64,000 nt of DNA, taken from positions 426,961,890-427,025,889 of the forward strand of contig NC_133658.1 of NCBI RefSeq assembly GCF_037893015.1. The letters are read 5' to 3'. Made by a program: the position numbers and the translations under genes. The notes below the pieces were generated by a model. The model did no database searches, had not been told where the DNA came from, and saw only the letters and a list, made by a program, of their open reading frames with translations. This DNA is from Macrotis lagotis (Eukaryota; Chordata; Mammalia; Peramelemorphia; Peramelidae). Of this stretch, positions 23,990-34,859 are shown piece after piece (within the stretch, counting starts at the first letter, position 1; every line of letters starts with the position of its first letter).

Positions 23990-24308
23990 GTAAGAGGACC
24001 ATGACAAAGTAGGAAGAATACCAGCCCTGAAATCAAGAGGATCTGAGTTCAGATTAGCCCCAGACACCTGTCATTTACTAGCTGTGTGACTTTAGGCAAG
24101 TCATTCAACTCTGATTACCTTACATCCAGGGTCATCTTCAGTTATCCTGATCCATATCTGGACACTGGACACAAATAACACTAGAGGAGAAAATGAGATG
24201 GGTGACTTAGGAGAACACCCCTTCACTCAAATATAATTCAAGTGTATGGTTTGGCATCACCTCCTTGATGTCATGTCTTTTTTCAAGAATGAGAAACAAA
24301 CAGCTACA
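23990..24308 (+). mobile_element. Long marsupial SINE (australidelphian WSINE-like)
   Basis: A tRNA-like head ('gaagaataccagccctgaaa', 'ctgagttcagattagcccca', 'ctgtgtgactttaggcaagt') followed by a long unique tail: 'gttatcctgatccatatctg', 'ggtgacttaggagaacaccc', 'ggcatcacctccttgatgtc' and 'caagaatgagaaacaaacag'. The tail differs from that of the RTE-type SINEs. An antisense copy lies at 51211-51523. From memory this matches a SINE of Australian marsupials. Confidence 0.75.
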
Positions 24309-24751
24309 TTAATGGGGGAATTTCAATTTACCCCTTCCATAGCTAGATAAATCTAACCATAAAATAAACAAAAAAAATTAAGGAGATGAATAGAATTTTG
24401 GAAAAGTTATGTAGATATGATAGGTTCTGAAGACTATGAAATGGAAATTAAAAGGAGTTGAGAAACAGAAGGAATTGAGAAATACCGATTTCTCAGCTTG
24501 GCATCTTCACAATAATTGATAAGGTATTAGGACTTAAAAAAATCAGAAGCAATGCAGAAGAGGAGAAATATTGTATACTCCTTTTCCAGATCATAATGGA
24601 ATTAAATTTATATTTAATAAAGGACTTTTGAAGTAAAAATCAAACATTAATTAGAAACTAAATCTAATCTTAAAGAATGAACAGGCCAAAGAATAAATCA
24701 TAGAAACGGTCAATAACTTCATTAAAGGTAATGACAATAAACTTCATTGTT

Positions 24752-24984
24752 TTTCAATCAATCTAGTTGTATCAGATTCTTTATGACCCCATTTGGGGTT
24801 TTCTTGCAAAAGACTGGAATATTTGCCATTTCCCTTTTCAGTCCATTTTACAGATGACTAAACTGAGACAAAAGGGTCCTTGCTAAGGGTCACAGAGCCA
24901 ATAAGTGACTGAGACTGGATTGAATTCATAGGTCCTCCTAAGGTCCAGGTCAGGCACTTTAACCTCTGAACCACATAGTTGCCC
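24752..24984 (-). mobile_element. Marsupial tRNA/RTE-type SINE, antisense
   Basis: Tail 'tatgaccccatttggggttt' with 'ttcttgcaaaagactggaat', then 'ccattttacagatgactaaa', ending in the complement of the head 'ctctgaaccacatagttgcc'. Inserted in old L1 ORF2 sequence. Confidence 0.85.
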
Positions 24985-25269
24985 TATAAATAAAACTAGG
25001 AACTAGTTTTATGGAAAAAATAAAATAGATAAATCATTGACTAATTTGATTTCTAAAAGGAAAGAAGAGAACCCAATGTACAGCCAAATAAATTGAAATT
25101 AAATAATTATTAGAAGCTATTTTGCCCAACCATATACCAATAAAATTCTCAATGGAAATGGAAATGAATGAACATTTGAAAAATATAAATTGTTCAGTTT
25201 AACAGAAAAGAAAATATAATACTTAACCCAATAAAAATGAAAAGAAATTGAATAAGCCAAAAATGAGCT

Positions 25270-26086
25270 CCCTAAATGTTATATCATGTATAAAGAGAGA
25301 ATAATTTCCTGCCATTTGGGAGGATCAAAAAAGACTTCATAAAAGAGATATAATTTGAAATGGAATGGATTGCAATCCAAAAGGTAAGATTGTATGTAAG
25401 GAAAGAAATTCTAGCTATAAGTAACATATATGTAAATGCAAGGTGGTAAAACTTCAAAGCATGCTTAATGAACAGAAAGCATTCTAATATTGTTGGAATA
25501 CATAGCTGAAAGAATATGGTTGCTTGAAGATCAGACTAGGATTCCCAATTATCTATGCTGTAATCTATGCTATCTCTTGCCAGAACAAGAGCTCTGCCTC
25601 TTCTGTTCATGGGTTCTTATTCCCTCTACAAATGGAAAAAGATCCAAAATAGATTGGAAAGCAGAATCAATATTACGTTGTTTATAAGTGTAACATGGAT
25701 TGATTTTAGGTCTACTTCCTGAGGATCAAGTATATTACATTTCCAATTCCACCAGAATTTTCTAATAGCCTGATAGTTTGAATGGGTCTCTCATTTCTGT
25801 CATTGGCTAGCAGCTCCATATAATTGTGAATCCTCAATTCTAGAAGTTCATGTAGCCGACCTAACAGTTAAATTAGCTTTTACAAAGAAATATTTTCTTC
25901 AAAGTTATATTAAGAATGCATATAAAATTTTCTCACCATTATTTTTGGAAAGGTACCTAAGACAAGACTACCCTTTATATCATCTCCCTCTCTGGGAAGG
26001 AGAGGAAGTCTTACAATTTAGCTCAAACAATAACATTTGTTCTTCCCAAGTCTAAGTCCAAAACAGGTCTAGGATCCTGACTTTTC
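25270..26086. other. Unassigned stretch
   Basis: 25320-25480 may be a scrap of the old repeat at 20575-21430. 25480-26086 shows no repeat or gene I recognise; the 65-codon frame at 25490 matches nothing. Confidence 0.4.
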
Positions 26087-26098
26087 AGGAATTTCTTT

Positions 26099-26971
26099 GG
26101 AAATACAAATTAAAGCATCTCTGAAGTACCACTTCACACCTTTCAGACTGGCCAATATGACCAGAAAGCACAATGATTAATGTTGGAAGGGATGTAGGAA
26201 ATCTGGGACACTAATGCATTGTTAGTGAAGCTGTGAACTCATCCAACATTTTTAGAGAACAATTTGGAATTATGCCCAAAGGGCAAAAAAAAATGTCCAT
26301 ACTCTTTGATCCAGCAATACCACTACTGGGTCTATACCATGAAGAGATTATGAATCACTTGTACAAAAATATTCATAGTGGCCCTGATGGTGGCAGGAAA
26401 GAATTGGAAATTAAGGGAATGTCCTTCAATTGGGGAATGGCTTAAAAAACTGTGGTATATGTATGTCATGGAACACTATTGTTCTATTAGAAACTAAGAG
26501 GGATGAGAATTCAGGGAAGCTTGGAAGTATTTCCATGAACTGATGCTGAGTGAGATGAGCAGAACCAGAAAAACACTGTACCCCCTAACAGCAACATGGG
26601 GGTGATGGTCAACTTTGATAGACTTTCTCATTCTATCAGTGGAACAATCAGGGACAATTTTGGGGCATCTGTGACAGAGAATACCATCTGTATCCAGAGA
26701 AAGAATTGTTGAGTTTAAACAAAGACCAAAGACTATTACCTTTAATTAAAAAAAAAACACATTATCTTATCATGTAATTTTGCTATCTTTTATACTTTAT
26801 TTTTTTCCTTAAGGATATGATTTCTCTTTCATCACATTCACTTTAGATCAATGTATACCATGGGAAAAATATAAAGACTAACAGAATACCTTCTGTGGGG
26901 GATGGAGGGAAGGAAGCAAGATTAGGGGGAAATTGTAGAATTTAAAATAAATAAGATCTTTTATTAAAAAA
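26099..26971 (+). mobile_element. 5'-truncated L1 with target-site duplication
   Basis: Last part of ORF2 (IPLLGLYHEEIMNHLYKN at 26233-26445, comparable to IALLGLYPEEMMKQCKN at 53919) and a complete 3' UTR ending in an A-rich tail. Flanked by 'aggaatttcttt' at 26087-26098 and again at 26972-26983. The short perfect duplication and intact 3' UTR suggest a fairly recent, dead-on-arrival copy. Confidence 0.9.
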
Positions 26972-26984
26972 AGGAATTTCTTTT

Positions 26985-27479
26985 TGGGGTGTCTGCAACA
27001 TCTGTACTCTTGACCTCCAAGGGTCCATGGATAAAGGCTCAGATCCAGGGCAATATTTCCTGTACCTGGAACTGGAAAAGACAAAAGAAACAGGCCAATA
27101 TTCAAGAGGGATTTCTTAGAATGACCTGGAAAGGAAACCATCATATCTTGATTCCCTCACTGCATGATGTCACTTGCTGTGAATGAGAAATATAGAAAGA
27201 GATCAAGATTATAAAAGACTGCATATTAAAGATGCTACCATTTCCAATTGTGTGGAAAATGGAAAGAAGCTTCTCTCAACTACATAACAAATTGACTCAA
27301 AATGTACATTCACATATCAGTTCTATATACCAAGGCAGCTCCCATATGGGTGCCTCCATCTTAGATGACCTGGACATATGTCAAATTTCCATTGCACAAG
27401 AGACACAAGTGAAGTAAATGTTTACATACAGTTAAAATAACTCATTGGAACAAAATTATTTTTCAGTTCAAGTAAAAAA
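26985..27479. other. Unassigned stretch
   Basis: About 500 bases with no recognised repeat or gene. Not obviously L1. Confidence 0.4.
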
Positions 27480-28019
27480 GGAAGTACCATCATGACTTCA
27501 GACATTTCTCATGGGTAAGCTGAGCCAATATAATGAAAATGACAATACTGGCTAAATTAGTTTATTTGGTGCCATACCAAACAACTAAAGAATTACTTTG
27601 TGATACGAGAAAAAAATAATAATGAGAAAGTCAAGAGGAAATAATGAAACAAAAAGTAGGGAAGTAGGAGGACCAGATCTCAAACTATACTATAATGTCC
27701 ATCAACAAAATTTTGTCTTCGTTTTAAGATAGAGAGGTCAATGAGAGTATCAGATTAAGTTCAAAACATATGGATGCAAAAATGTAAGAAAAACATAAAA
27801 TAATCTAGTGTTTTAAATACATAAAGGCTCTAGTGACTGAGTCTAGGACTCACTATTTGACAAAGCCTATTAGGAAAACTGGATAGAAATCTGGCAGAAA
27901 TTAAGTTTATACAGAACCTCATTTTAAATGCTAAGTCAAGCTAGAGATGGCTACTTGACTTAGATAAAAAAAAGTCACATCATAAACAAATAAGAAAATC
28001 AGTGAAACAATTAGATACC

Positions 28020-28375
28020 CCATCTCTTGGCTCTGACTTTTTTTCTCTGACTATCTCCCATGCTTGGAATCTCTCCTTATTCATCTTCACCTAGTAGCTC
28101 TCTTGATTTCCTTTAAATCCCAAGTAAAACCTTCCTTTCTACAGGAAGACTTTCCCAAACCTTTTTAATTCTAGTGCCTTTCCTCTTTTAATTATTTCCT
28201 ATTTATCTTGTGTATATTTATTTAGACATATTTGTTTGCTCATTGTTTCTCCTACTAGAGTGTTCATTCCTTGAGAAATGTGACTGCATTTCCCCCTTTT
28301 AGTATTTTTGGTCTTGAGAAGTGGCTGGCACATAGTATTCACTTAATAAAAGTCTACTGACTGACTTAAGTTATA
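28020..28375 (+). mobile_element. L2 LINE 3' end inside an L1
   Basis: Reads in the L2 order: 'tctctccttattcatcttca', 'cccaagtaaaaccttccttt', 'ctacaggaagactttcccaa' (end of ORF2), 'attatttcctatttatcttg', 'ctagagtgttcattccttga', 'ggctggcacatagtattcac', and the terminal 'taataaaagtctactgactg'. L1 ORF2 sequence of one copy lies on both sides. Confidence 0.8.
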
Positions 28376-28744
28376 TTAGAGGAAGAATTCATGTCCAATA
28401 AAAAGACAGAAATACAGAAGATAAAATGGACAAATTTCAATCAACAAAACTTAAATAGTTTTTAGACAAACAACCCAATGTTGCTAAGGTTACATGGGAA
28501 ATAGGAAACTGGTAAAAACAAAAGCAAAACAAAAAATCAAACAAATTTTTGCAGAAAATTTCTCTCATAAAGTTTTTATAGTAAAGATATTTAAAGAACT
28601 TGTTCAAAAGAATAAAAATGAATGCTCCAAATTGATATTGATCAAAGGATTCAAGAATATAAATCAAAGGATCTGAAAAATAGGTTTTAAGGAAAGATCT
28701 CCAAACAATCTATAACTTTTTTTTTCTTTCCAACTCTGATCATA

Positions 28745-28912
28745 TTTGGGTTTTTTGTTTGTTTGTTTTTTAAGTTTCTGCAAGGCATTGAGGTTAAGGG
28801 TCTTGCCCAAGGCCACACAGCTAGGTAATTATTAAGTGTCTGAGGCCAGATTTGAACTCAGGTACTCATCACTCCAGAGCCGGTGCTCTATCCACTGCAT
28901 CATCTAGCCATC
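28745..28912 (-). mobile_element. Marsupial short SINE, antisense
   Basis: Tail complement with T-rich start, 'gcattgaggttaagggtctt', 'ggccacacagctaggtaatt', 'gccagatttgaactcaggta', and head complement 'gctctatccactgcatcatc'. Lightly diverged. Confidence 0.9.
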
Positions 28913-28924
28913 CACCCCCCAAAC

Positions 28925-30935
28925 CTGATCATATTTGGAAGTCTTCTAGTTTATTACAAATAATGCCTACTCTTGGTTTTACATACTATTCATCATTTTA
29001 AGAAAAGATCCATTTATTCCTATACTTTCTAGTGTTTTTAATAGGAATAAGTGTTGTATTTTGTCAAAAGTTTTTCTGCATCATATATTATTCGGTTTAT
29101 TACTTGCTAAAATAATTATTTTTTATTGATTTTGTTAGTAATCATTATAGTTTTCTAATATTGAATCAGCATTTGTTGGTATAAATCTGATTTGGTAATA
29201 TTGCATAATCTTTATGATATATTGCTCTGATCTCCCTGTTGGTATTTTATTTAAAAAATTTTTATTAACATACTTTATCTGTAGTCATATTTTTTCTATT
29301 TTTAAAATTTGTTTTTTAAGCATTACTTTTTTAAATTCCCTCCAGCTCATCCACCATCCACTGAAAAAATGAATATGTGATAACCATTATACATGTAGAT
29401 CATGCAAAATATATTTCCATATTAGACATATAAAAATAGCAAAAATAGTACAGAAAGTGAGACAATTTTACTATAATTTGTACTCAGGGTTCATCAATTA
29501 TTTCTTTGGAGGAAGATAATATTTTTCTGTATCTGCATTTCTCTTTCAAGAATGTTTCATTAATGATATAATGTTAGATCCTAATTTTTAATACATTTTG
29601 TTATCTGCTTTCATTTTATGGGTGAACTTAACTCATTCACATTCATAATAATAATTACTGTGTATTTCCCTCTATCCCATTTTCTTCTGTTTCTTCTTTA
29701 TTTTATCTTTTTTATCTTGTCCCTTCTCAGAAGATTTTTGCTTCTACCTTCTTCCTTCCTTTCATCACATCATACCCTTTCTGTAATTCCCTCCCCCAAC
29801 ATTTCCCTATTGGATAAGATAGATTTCTATATGTCATTGGGTGTGTATATATATTCTTCCATCTTTGAACCAATTCTGATAAGAATGAGTGTTAAGCATT
29901 GCCCACCCCACCTCTCATATTGCCCTCTATCATAAAAGTTCTTCCTAGCATACTTCTTCTAAGTGAGCAAATTTCTATCTATCTCCCTTCTTCTCCCACT
30001 GTATCCTTCTTTCTCATGCCTTAATATTATTTTGGAGATCATTTCAGCAAAATTGATCCACATCCATCCTTACTGTCCCATATAAAAATGGTAAAGCTTT
30101 TAGTTCTTAGGAATTACATGTATCCACTTCCCCTATAGTGCTATAAATAGTTTAATATTATAGAGTTCTTTATGACTTCTGTCATGTTTACTTATTGATC
30201 ATTCTCTTGAATCTTGTGTCTGAATGTTTCAAGTCTTTTATTCAGCTCTGTTCTTTTCATCAGAAGTATCTAAAAGTTATCTATTTCATTACATGTTCAT
30301 TTTTACCCTAGAGGATTATACAATGCTCAATTTTGCTGGATCAGTTATTTTTGATTTTAGTACTAGCTCCTTTGCCTTCAGGAATATCATATACAAGGCC
30401 TCTGTCCCTTTAGAATAGATGCCGCTAATTTTTATATGATCCTGATAATGTTCCATGATATTTCAATTGTTTCCTTCAGACTGTTTGCAATAATTTCTCC
30501 TTTGACATGGGAAGTCAGGAATTTGACTATAATATTGCTGGGAGTTTTCATTTTTGAATCTCTTTCCTGGGGGTGATTGGTGGTGTTTTTCAATTTCTAT
30601 TTCTCTCTGAATCTAAAATATCATGGAAGTTTTCTGTATAAAAGTGTTCCTTGTAATCTCTTTCTGATCCCTTTACTGTCTCTGAACTGAGAATTACTGA
30701 AGCTATCTTCCTGCTACCTCCAAGATCCCTCTGAGCCAGTCCCTACTTTAGAGAACATTTTTTTCAGATCTCTTAAACTGTCTTGTGCTACAAAAAAAAT
30801 CACCCTGATATATTTCATTGAACCTGCCACTCCAAATTTCTATTTGAGGCATTATTTTAAAATCTTTTGAAAGGGAACTTTTGGGAGAATTTGTCTGGGT
30901 TGCTATCTCTACTCCACCATCTAGGTGGGCTAGAC
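28925..30935 (-). mobile_element. Old L1, minus strand, with internal rearrangement
   Basis: 28925-29255 is antisense ORF2 reverse transcriptase ('tttctagtgtttttaatagg', 'tgtattttgtcaaaagtttt', as at 43100-43145). 29575-30300 is the inter-ORF region ('gaacttaactcattcacatt'). 30420-30915 is ORF1 and 5' sequence, ending near the leader 'gttgctatctctactccacc atct'. Between RT and inter-ORF lies a separate L1 3' UTR scrap at 29256-29560. The endonuclease half of ORF2 is missing. Confidence 0.65.
29256..29560 (-). mobile_element. L1 3' UTR scrap inside another L1
   Basis: Antisense L1 3' UTR: 'ttttaaattccctccagctc', 'gtagatcatgcaaaatatat ttcc', 'tctttggaggaagataatat', similar to 52690-52930. It lies between two ORF blocks of the surrounding L1. 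Confidence 0.5.
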
Positions 30936-31830
30936 TCGGTCTTGGAGGTATGGCTTCTAAAGTCAGAGTTTTTTAAAGCTCCAAATTAATAGAGAAATGG
31001 AAATTAAAGAAATTCTGAGCTTCTACTTTACAAAGAGGGAAACGAGAAAGATGATTACTAAAGGAAAAAATGACAAATGCTAGAGGGGCTTTGAGAAAAT
31101 TGATATATTGTTGAACTCTAGATAGAACTATGAATTGATCCAGCAATTCTGTAAATAATTTGAAACCAAGTCCCATAAGATACTGAATTGTACATATTCT
31201 TGAATGTAGCAATATAATTACTCAAATTATACTCCACAGAAATCAAAGAAATAACAAAAGTCCTATATGTACAAAAATCATTATAGCACCTCTTAAAATA
31301 GTGACAAAGAATTGGAAATTAAAGAATTACATCAATTGGAGAATAGTTATACAAATTATAATAATAAATATAATGGAATACTATTATATTTATTATTATA
31401 ATTTGTATAACCATACATATAATGGAATACTATTATGCTATTAAAATAATAAATAATGACATTTTAAGAGAAGCCTAGAAACTAGTATGAATTACAGAAT
31501 AGTGAAATGAATAGAATTATGATAACAATTTTACTTTAACTTCATCATTGTAAAAATGAACAATATTTGAAAGACTTAAGAACTTTGGACAACACAATAA
31601 TACACTATTTCCAAGGAACATATAATGAATAATGCTACACTTCCTATGACAGAGAGGTCATATGCAGAATGAGACACATTTTTAGACATGATCAACATGG
31701 GAATTTATTTTGCTTCAGTATATTGATTTTTTAAATATGATACAAGTTGGGAGTGAGAGGTGGGATGTTGAAAAAATGCTAAACTATTATAAAATAATAA
31801 TTAAAATTAAAGATGAACTGGTCTAGATCT

Positions 31831-32253
31831 TTCATTTTAAAGAAGGAGAAATGGATGTCCATAGAGTGGAAGTGATTGCAAATGTAGGCAGAAGAAAGAT
31901 TATTCAAATGAGGGACAATGACTCCTGATTTAAGACACTTTCTATTTTTACCATCCTGCCTTTTGGCGATAAAAGCTAAAAACAACAGAATATCTGATCC
32001 AGACAATTCCTTTAGAGTATTCCTTTGTACTTCTTGGTGTTATCAGAAAACAAAGAAAAATACAATGATCTCTGATATTGATTAATGTGAAACTGGTACC
32101 TTGCTTCAGAGACAACAACCATCTCTACCCACCTCACTCCACCCCCAAAATAATAAGGTTATAATTTTTCCTTCTTGACTAATTTACAGTCCTGTGAAGT
32201 TACATAAATGCTAAAGATGCTAAACTTATCAGGAAGTTTATTTCATTGCCAAC
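31831..32253. other. MIR-like scrap and unassigned DNA
   Basis: 31815-31970 has a weak MIR-like order ('ttcattttaaagaaggagaa', 'gaagtgattgcaaatgtagg'). The remainder is unassigned. Confidence 0.35.
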
Positions 32254-32258
32254 TCTGT

Positions 32259-32292
<34 letters not shown>

Positions 32293-32313
32293 CTGTCTGT
32301 CTGTCTGTCTGTT
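32254..32313. repeat. (GT)n followed by (TCTG)n microsatellite
   Basis: GT repeat with one interruption, then six TCTG/GTCT units. Confidence 0.95.
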
Positions 32314-32713
32314 TAGTTTCCTTTTGCTCTCCTCTATTCACCAATCTCTTTCAATTATGCTGATTTTTTTTCAAGTTGTATCCAGGAGGTCAACAGTTGG
32401 GCTATAGTTGGAAGTAGAATTCCATTTCTCATTGTGATAATCAAAGAATCTATAAAGAGGAAAGTAAAGGGTGGTAAAAAGGGTATTCTTGTTGCTTTAA
32501 AAAATTTCATGGTTTGTAATGAATTTGCATCAGAGTTTTCTCCAATTTTGTCTTAAGGGGAGAATAAAGAAATGCCTTAAAGTAATAAGGAATAAAGAGA
32601 TCACAAAAGAGAGAACAAAAGAAACAAAATAGATAATTTTGATTATAAAAATGTAAAGGTCTCTGTTTTCATAAACAAATTAAATGAAATTAAAATTAGA
32701 AAGGAAGCAAGTA

Positions 32714-32716
<3 letters not shown>
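32314..32716. other. Unassigned stretch
   Basis: About 400 bases, AT-rich, nothing recognised. Confidence 0.4.
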
Positions 32717-32761
<45 letters not shown>

Positions 32762-32764
32762 TGT
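32717..32764. repeat. (GT)n microsatellite
   Basis: About 48 bases of GT repeat with a single A interruption near its end. Antisense it makes a spurious His-Thr repeat. Confidence 0.95.
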
Positions 32765-32799
32765 AAAAATCTAAATGGCAAATTTACCTGATAATCTTT

Positions 32800-32944
32800 C
32801 TTCTTTTTTGCAAGGCAATCAAGATTTAGTGACTTACCAAGGATCACACAGGTAGTAAGTGTTAAGTGTCTGAGGCTGAATTTGAAGTCATATCCTCCTG
32901 AATACAGGACTGGTGCACTAACCACTGTACCACTTAGCTACCCC
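32800..32944 (-). mobile_element. Marsupial short SINE, antisense
   Basis: 'tttttgcaaggcaatcaaga' at left, 'aagtgttaagtgtctgaggc' in the middle, and head complement 'aaccactgtaccacttagct' at right. Moderately diverged. Confidence 0.85.
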
Positions 32945-33124
32945 TCATAAGTATTTGAAGACAGATTTGAATTCATATTTTCCTGTCTCCAGGCCCCATG
33001 TTCTCTCCACCAGAATACAGCTTTTTGCAGAAAGCTTATGTTCAAGCTATATAAGAAAATCATTCATATTTGTGGTAACAAAAAACATTTGTTCTTATGT
33101 TTCTCCAGGGGAAAAAATTCGAGC

Positions 33125-33245
33125 TATCCCAAATCATTATTAGACAAATGCAAATAAAGCAACTTGGAGCTTCTATTTCACTCTATCAGAGTGAGAAAAT
33201 ATCAAGAGAGGAAAATGACAACTGTTGGCAGGTTTGGCAAAACCA
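33125..33245 (+). mobile_element. Short L1 ORF2 3' fragment
   Basis: 'aaatcattattagacaaatg' then 'caaataaagcaacttggagc ttc' corresponds to the NHY-REMQIKTTLRYHLTP segment of ORF2; it breaks off at the next SINE. Confidence 0.55.
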
Positions 33246-33510
33246 ACACAGTGAAATAGTGTGATAGATGCAGAGTGCTAAGGCTAGAAACAGGAAGACT
33301 TGAGTTCAAATTTGCTCTCAGATGTTTACTAGTGGTGTAACTCTGGGAAAGTTTTTAATTCATCTCTGCTTACCTCAGTATCCTCAACTATTAATTGGAG
33401 ATGAAAGTACCTACCTCCCAGGCTGGTTGGAGGATAACAATGCAATAATATTTGCCATGTGATTAACATAGTACCTGCCTTATAGTAAGTGCTTAATATG
33501 TTTTTTCTTT
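33246..33510 (+). mobile_element. MIR/THER-like SINE
   Basis: In order: 'aagacttgagttcaaatttg', 'ggtgtaactctgggaaagtt', 'cctcagtatcctcaactatt', 'ctacctcccaggctggttgg', 'tatagtaagtgcttaatatg'. This is the full MIR plan with its core and L2-like end. Confidence 0.75.
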
Positions 33511-34599
33511 TCTTTCTTTCCTTCTTTCTTCCTTCCTAATCAGAGGAAGAGGGAAAAGAAGAATTAAATGATTGCTACTTGGAAAAAAGAATAAAATTAA
33601 ATTTAAAAAGAGAATATTGTTGCCACTTGGAAGATTACTCCATTATGAAATAGAACATGTATTTTTATGATACACTCTTCTAAGAGACAGAAGAACACAT
33701 ATAAAATATTTTTCTTGGGAAAAATCTATATGGATAAATAAAATTATTGTTCCTGACCATAAAAGACTCATCATGTCCCCTGCAAATCTTTGGAAGTATT
33801 TTCTTTTTATGCTCTTTCAGTTCATTAGGATATTATACTGTCATTTTTAAGAGAGGAAAGAAAAAATAAGAGGAAGGAAGAAATTATGGAATAAATGAGG
33901 AAGACGGGGATTACCATTACATAATTGAGATTCAAATGAAAAATAGTGTAAGCATGGAGTAGAATGAGAGGAATGGGTATCTTATTAACATCCTTTGTTT
34001 TAGAACCATATAAAGAATGGTTGAAAATACATGCACATACAAAAAGTTTTATATAAAAATATTTTAAGCTCAGTAAGAAAGTGGAAACTGGGAAAAGGGA
34101 GAAAAGGGTTTAAAATACAATATATAGATGGAGAAGAAATTGACAAAAATAAGAATCAGGCTCTGGGAAATGTGGAGGGAGTAAGGGTAGTAAAAAGGAG
34201 AGAGATTTCTTCAATTAAAGATTATTAATGTTAATCACATTTCTTCTTTTTCCATCCCTTCATTCTTTCTAAAGAGAATAAAGAAGATGCAAAGAGAAAA
34301 TCTAATTTAAGAACATCTGTTTGAGAAGAAAACAGTATCATAATTATGAATGTGAAGAAATCGAATTCACTTATAAAGTGGAAGACAGCAGTGAAATGGA
34401 CCATGAAGCAGAGTGAATTGCAAGAAATATGCATGAAAAAGGTTTATACACAGTTTAAATAAATGTTTGTACCAAATTTATTATTTTTGGGGTGCTTTCA
34501 AAAATTAGGGAGTAGAAATTAAGATATAAGACAAGGTGAAAGTAAAAATAGGCATGCTTAAAAGATAGAATAAATTTGATGATGATCATGATGATAATG
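33511..34599. other. Unassigned A-rich stretch
   Basis: Contains a CTTT-rich tract at 33505-33540 and a (GAT)n-like tract near 34578-34600. Possibly very old L1 sequence by composition, but no motif can be matched. Confidence 0.35.
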
Positions 34600-34609
34600 A
34601 TTGTGATGA

Positions 34610-34855
34610 GAATATAATCTTATTATCTACCAAGTACTTACTATCTACCAAGTACTGTTCTAAATACTTTAAAAACATAATCTAACTTCATCCTCACAAC
34701 AATCCTGGGAGATAAGTGCTATTATTATCCCCATTATAGTTGAAGAAACCAAGGCAAACAAAAGTAATAATTGCTCAAAGTCACAAAGTAAGTAAATGTG
34801 TAAGGCAAGACTTGAACTCAAATCTTCCAGGCTCAGGATTCTATTCACTGCACCA
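34610..34855 (-). mobile_element. MIR SINE, antisense
   Basis: Classic MIR signature: 'tcatcctcacaacaatcctg', 'attattatccccattatagt', 'cttgaactcaaatcttccag'. Diverged but complete through the core. Confidence 0.8.
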
Positions 34856-34859
34856 TTAT

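Larger units (their letters stand above)
21480..25265 (+). mobile_element. Old L1, ORF1 to mid-ORF2, carrying several SINEs
   Basis: A decayed plus-strand L1. 21866-22140 reads as ORF1 (IMGLPENHEQNKKSKRT, compare the FIGLLENLEEKKK segment at 61347-61577). 22640-23330 is the ORF1 C-terminus and the segment after it. 23590-23985 is the inter-ORF and ORF2 start, including 'gaacatacatgcaccaaata' for the endonuclease segment LNIYAPN. 24315-24740 continues the endonuclease (a 'ctagataaatctaaccataa' stretch for LDKSNHK), and 24990-25260 goes on towards the reverse transcriptase. SINEs interrupt it at 21706, 22735, 22940, 23990 and 24752. Confidence 0.75.
27480..31830 (+). mobile_element. Old L1 ORF2 3' half and 3' end, invaded by other elements
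   Basis: ORF2 remains on the plus strand: near 27860 it reads DSLFDKAY-ENWIEIWQKL, matching NSLFDKNRWENWKLVWKKL of the young L1 at 57041-57535. 28380-28735 continues with the part before the C-terminus (KWTNFNQQNLN for EKFQSTKF). 30950-31830 gives the C-terminal segment (LQINREMEIKEILSFYFT, compare MQIKTTLRYHLTP) and the 3' UTR. The gaps are filled by an L2 piece (28020-28375), a SINE (28745-28912) and a minus-strand L1 (28925-30935), so this copy is older than all three. Confidence 0.7.
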
